The notes under the pieces: model-generated
Database searches by the model: none
The model's input: only the letters and a program-made list of their open reading frames with translations
What the model was told of the DNA's origin: nothing
Translations under genes and position numbers: made by a program
In this document: piece by piece, positions 39,374-39,430 of the stretch
Position numbering within the stretch: position 1 is the stretch's first letter
Layout: every line of letters starts with the position of its first letter
Source: Hoeflea sp.
Lineage (GTDB): Bacteria > Pseudomonadota > Alphaproteobacteria > Rhizobiales > Rhizobiaceae
Assembly (NCBI RefSeq): GCF_014359905.1
Contig: NZ_JACIYP010000046.1
Span: forward strand, 1 to 39,430
DNA length: 39,430 nucleotides
Direction of reading: 5' to 3'

Positions 39374-39430
39374 CTATTGGACGAGACTGGCCAGTCGCCG
39401 CGCTCCCTCGCGATTGTCCTGCGTGGAGCT
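39374..39430 (-). CDS. Possible 3' end of a minus-strand gene (partial)
   Basis: Reading leftward from the window edge, a frame stays open for 18 codons (SSTQDNREGARRLASLVQ) and ends in TAG at 39374-39376. The composition is natural for a protein C-terminus, and the pnp terminator lies between it and pnp, as expected for convergent genes. The fragment is too short to name or to be sure it is coding. Confidence 0.3.
   Translation of the reverse strand, partial: SSTQDNREGARRLASLVQ

Overview
The window is a GC-rich, densely packed chromosomal segment from an alphaproteobacterium, most likely of the Rhizobiales (Rhizobiaceae-like; a Hoeflea-type relative is a guess). The basis is gene order (tsaB-rimI-fur/mur-plsC-miaB-phoH-ybeY-corC-lnt-phrR-metK-trmB-rimP-nusA-ylxR-infB-rbfA-truB-rpsO-pnp), Rhizobium-like protein sequences and lengths, and promoters resembling the rhizobial CTTGAC-N17-CTATAT pattern. 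I see no tRNA, rRNA, insertion sequence, prophage or CRISPR array. I count 37 protein genes, one of them cut by the left edge, plus a possible gene tail at the right edge.

Layout. 1-3130: end of an MsbA-type ABC exporter, dapB (lysine/cell-wall precursor) and gpmA (glycolysis). 3143-6157: an Ada-like alkyl-DNA repair protein and a DUF2244 membrane protein on the minus strand, nth (base-excision repair) on plus, and an EI24/CysZ-like membrane protein on minus. 6363-8925: a two-gene unit encoding a GNAT-peptidase C39 fusion and a RimK-type ATP-grasp ligase with an RLAN-type N-terminus. This is the least understood system in the window. 9017-15853: glnD, murJ, trpS, a universal stress protein and an Nfu-type Fe-S protein.

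15947-27259: a long plus-strand series dominated by tRNA and rRNA modification (tsaB, rimI, miaB, ybeY, trmB), with a Fur/Mur metal regulator, PlsC, PhoH, a CorC-like CBS protein, Lnt (ActA of rhizobial acid tolerance), a PhrR/PraR-type regulator and metK. MetK supplies S-adenosylmethionine to MiaB and TrmB.

27470-39249: the conserved transcription/translation cluster rimP-nusA-ylxR/L7Ae-infB-rbfA-hypothetical-truB, then a minus-strand ChaC-like gene and a small secreted SPOR-like protein, then rpsO-pnp. A good promoter followed by a terminator-like hairpin lies before rimP. The rpsO and pnp leaders are structured in ways that suggest autoregulation. Many gaps in the plus-strand series hold perfect GC-rich hairpins without a U-tract. 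A strong intrinsic terminator closes pnp.

The region is mostly core genome. The points of real interest are the RLAN/C39 ligase-peptidase pair, the 18-bp perfect hairpin upstream of metK, the rimP attenuator candidate, the rpsO leader, the SPOR-like disulfide protein and the uncharacterised gene between rbfA and truB.
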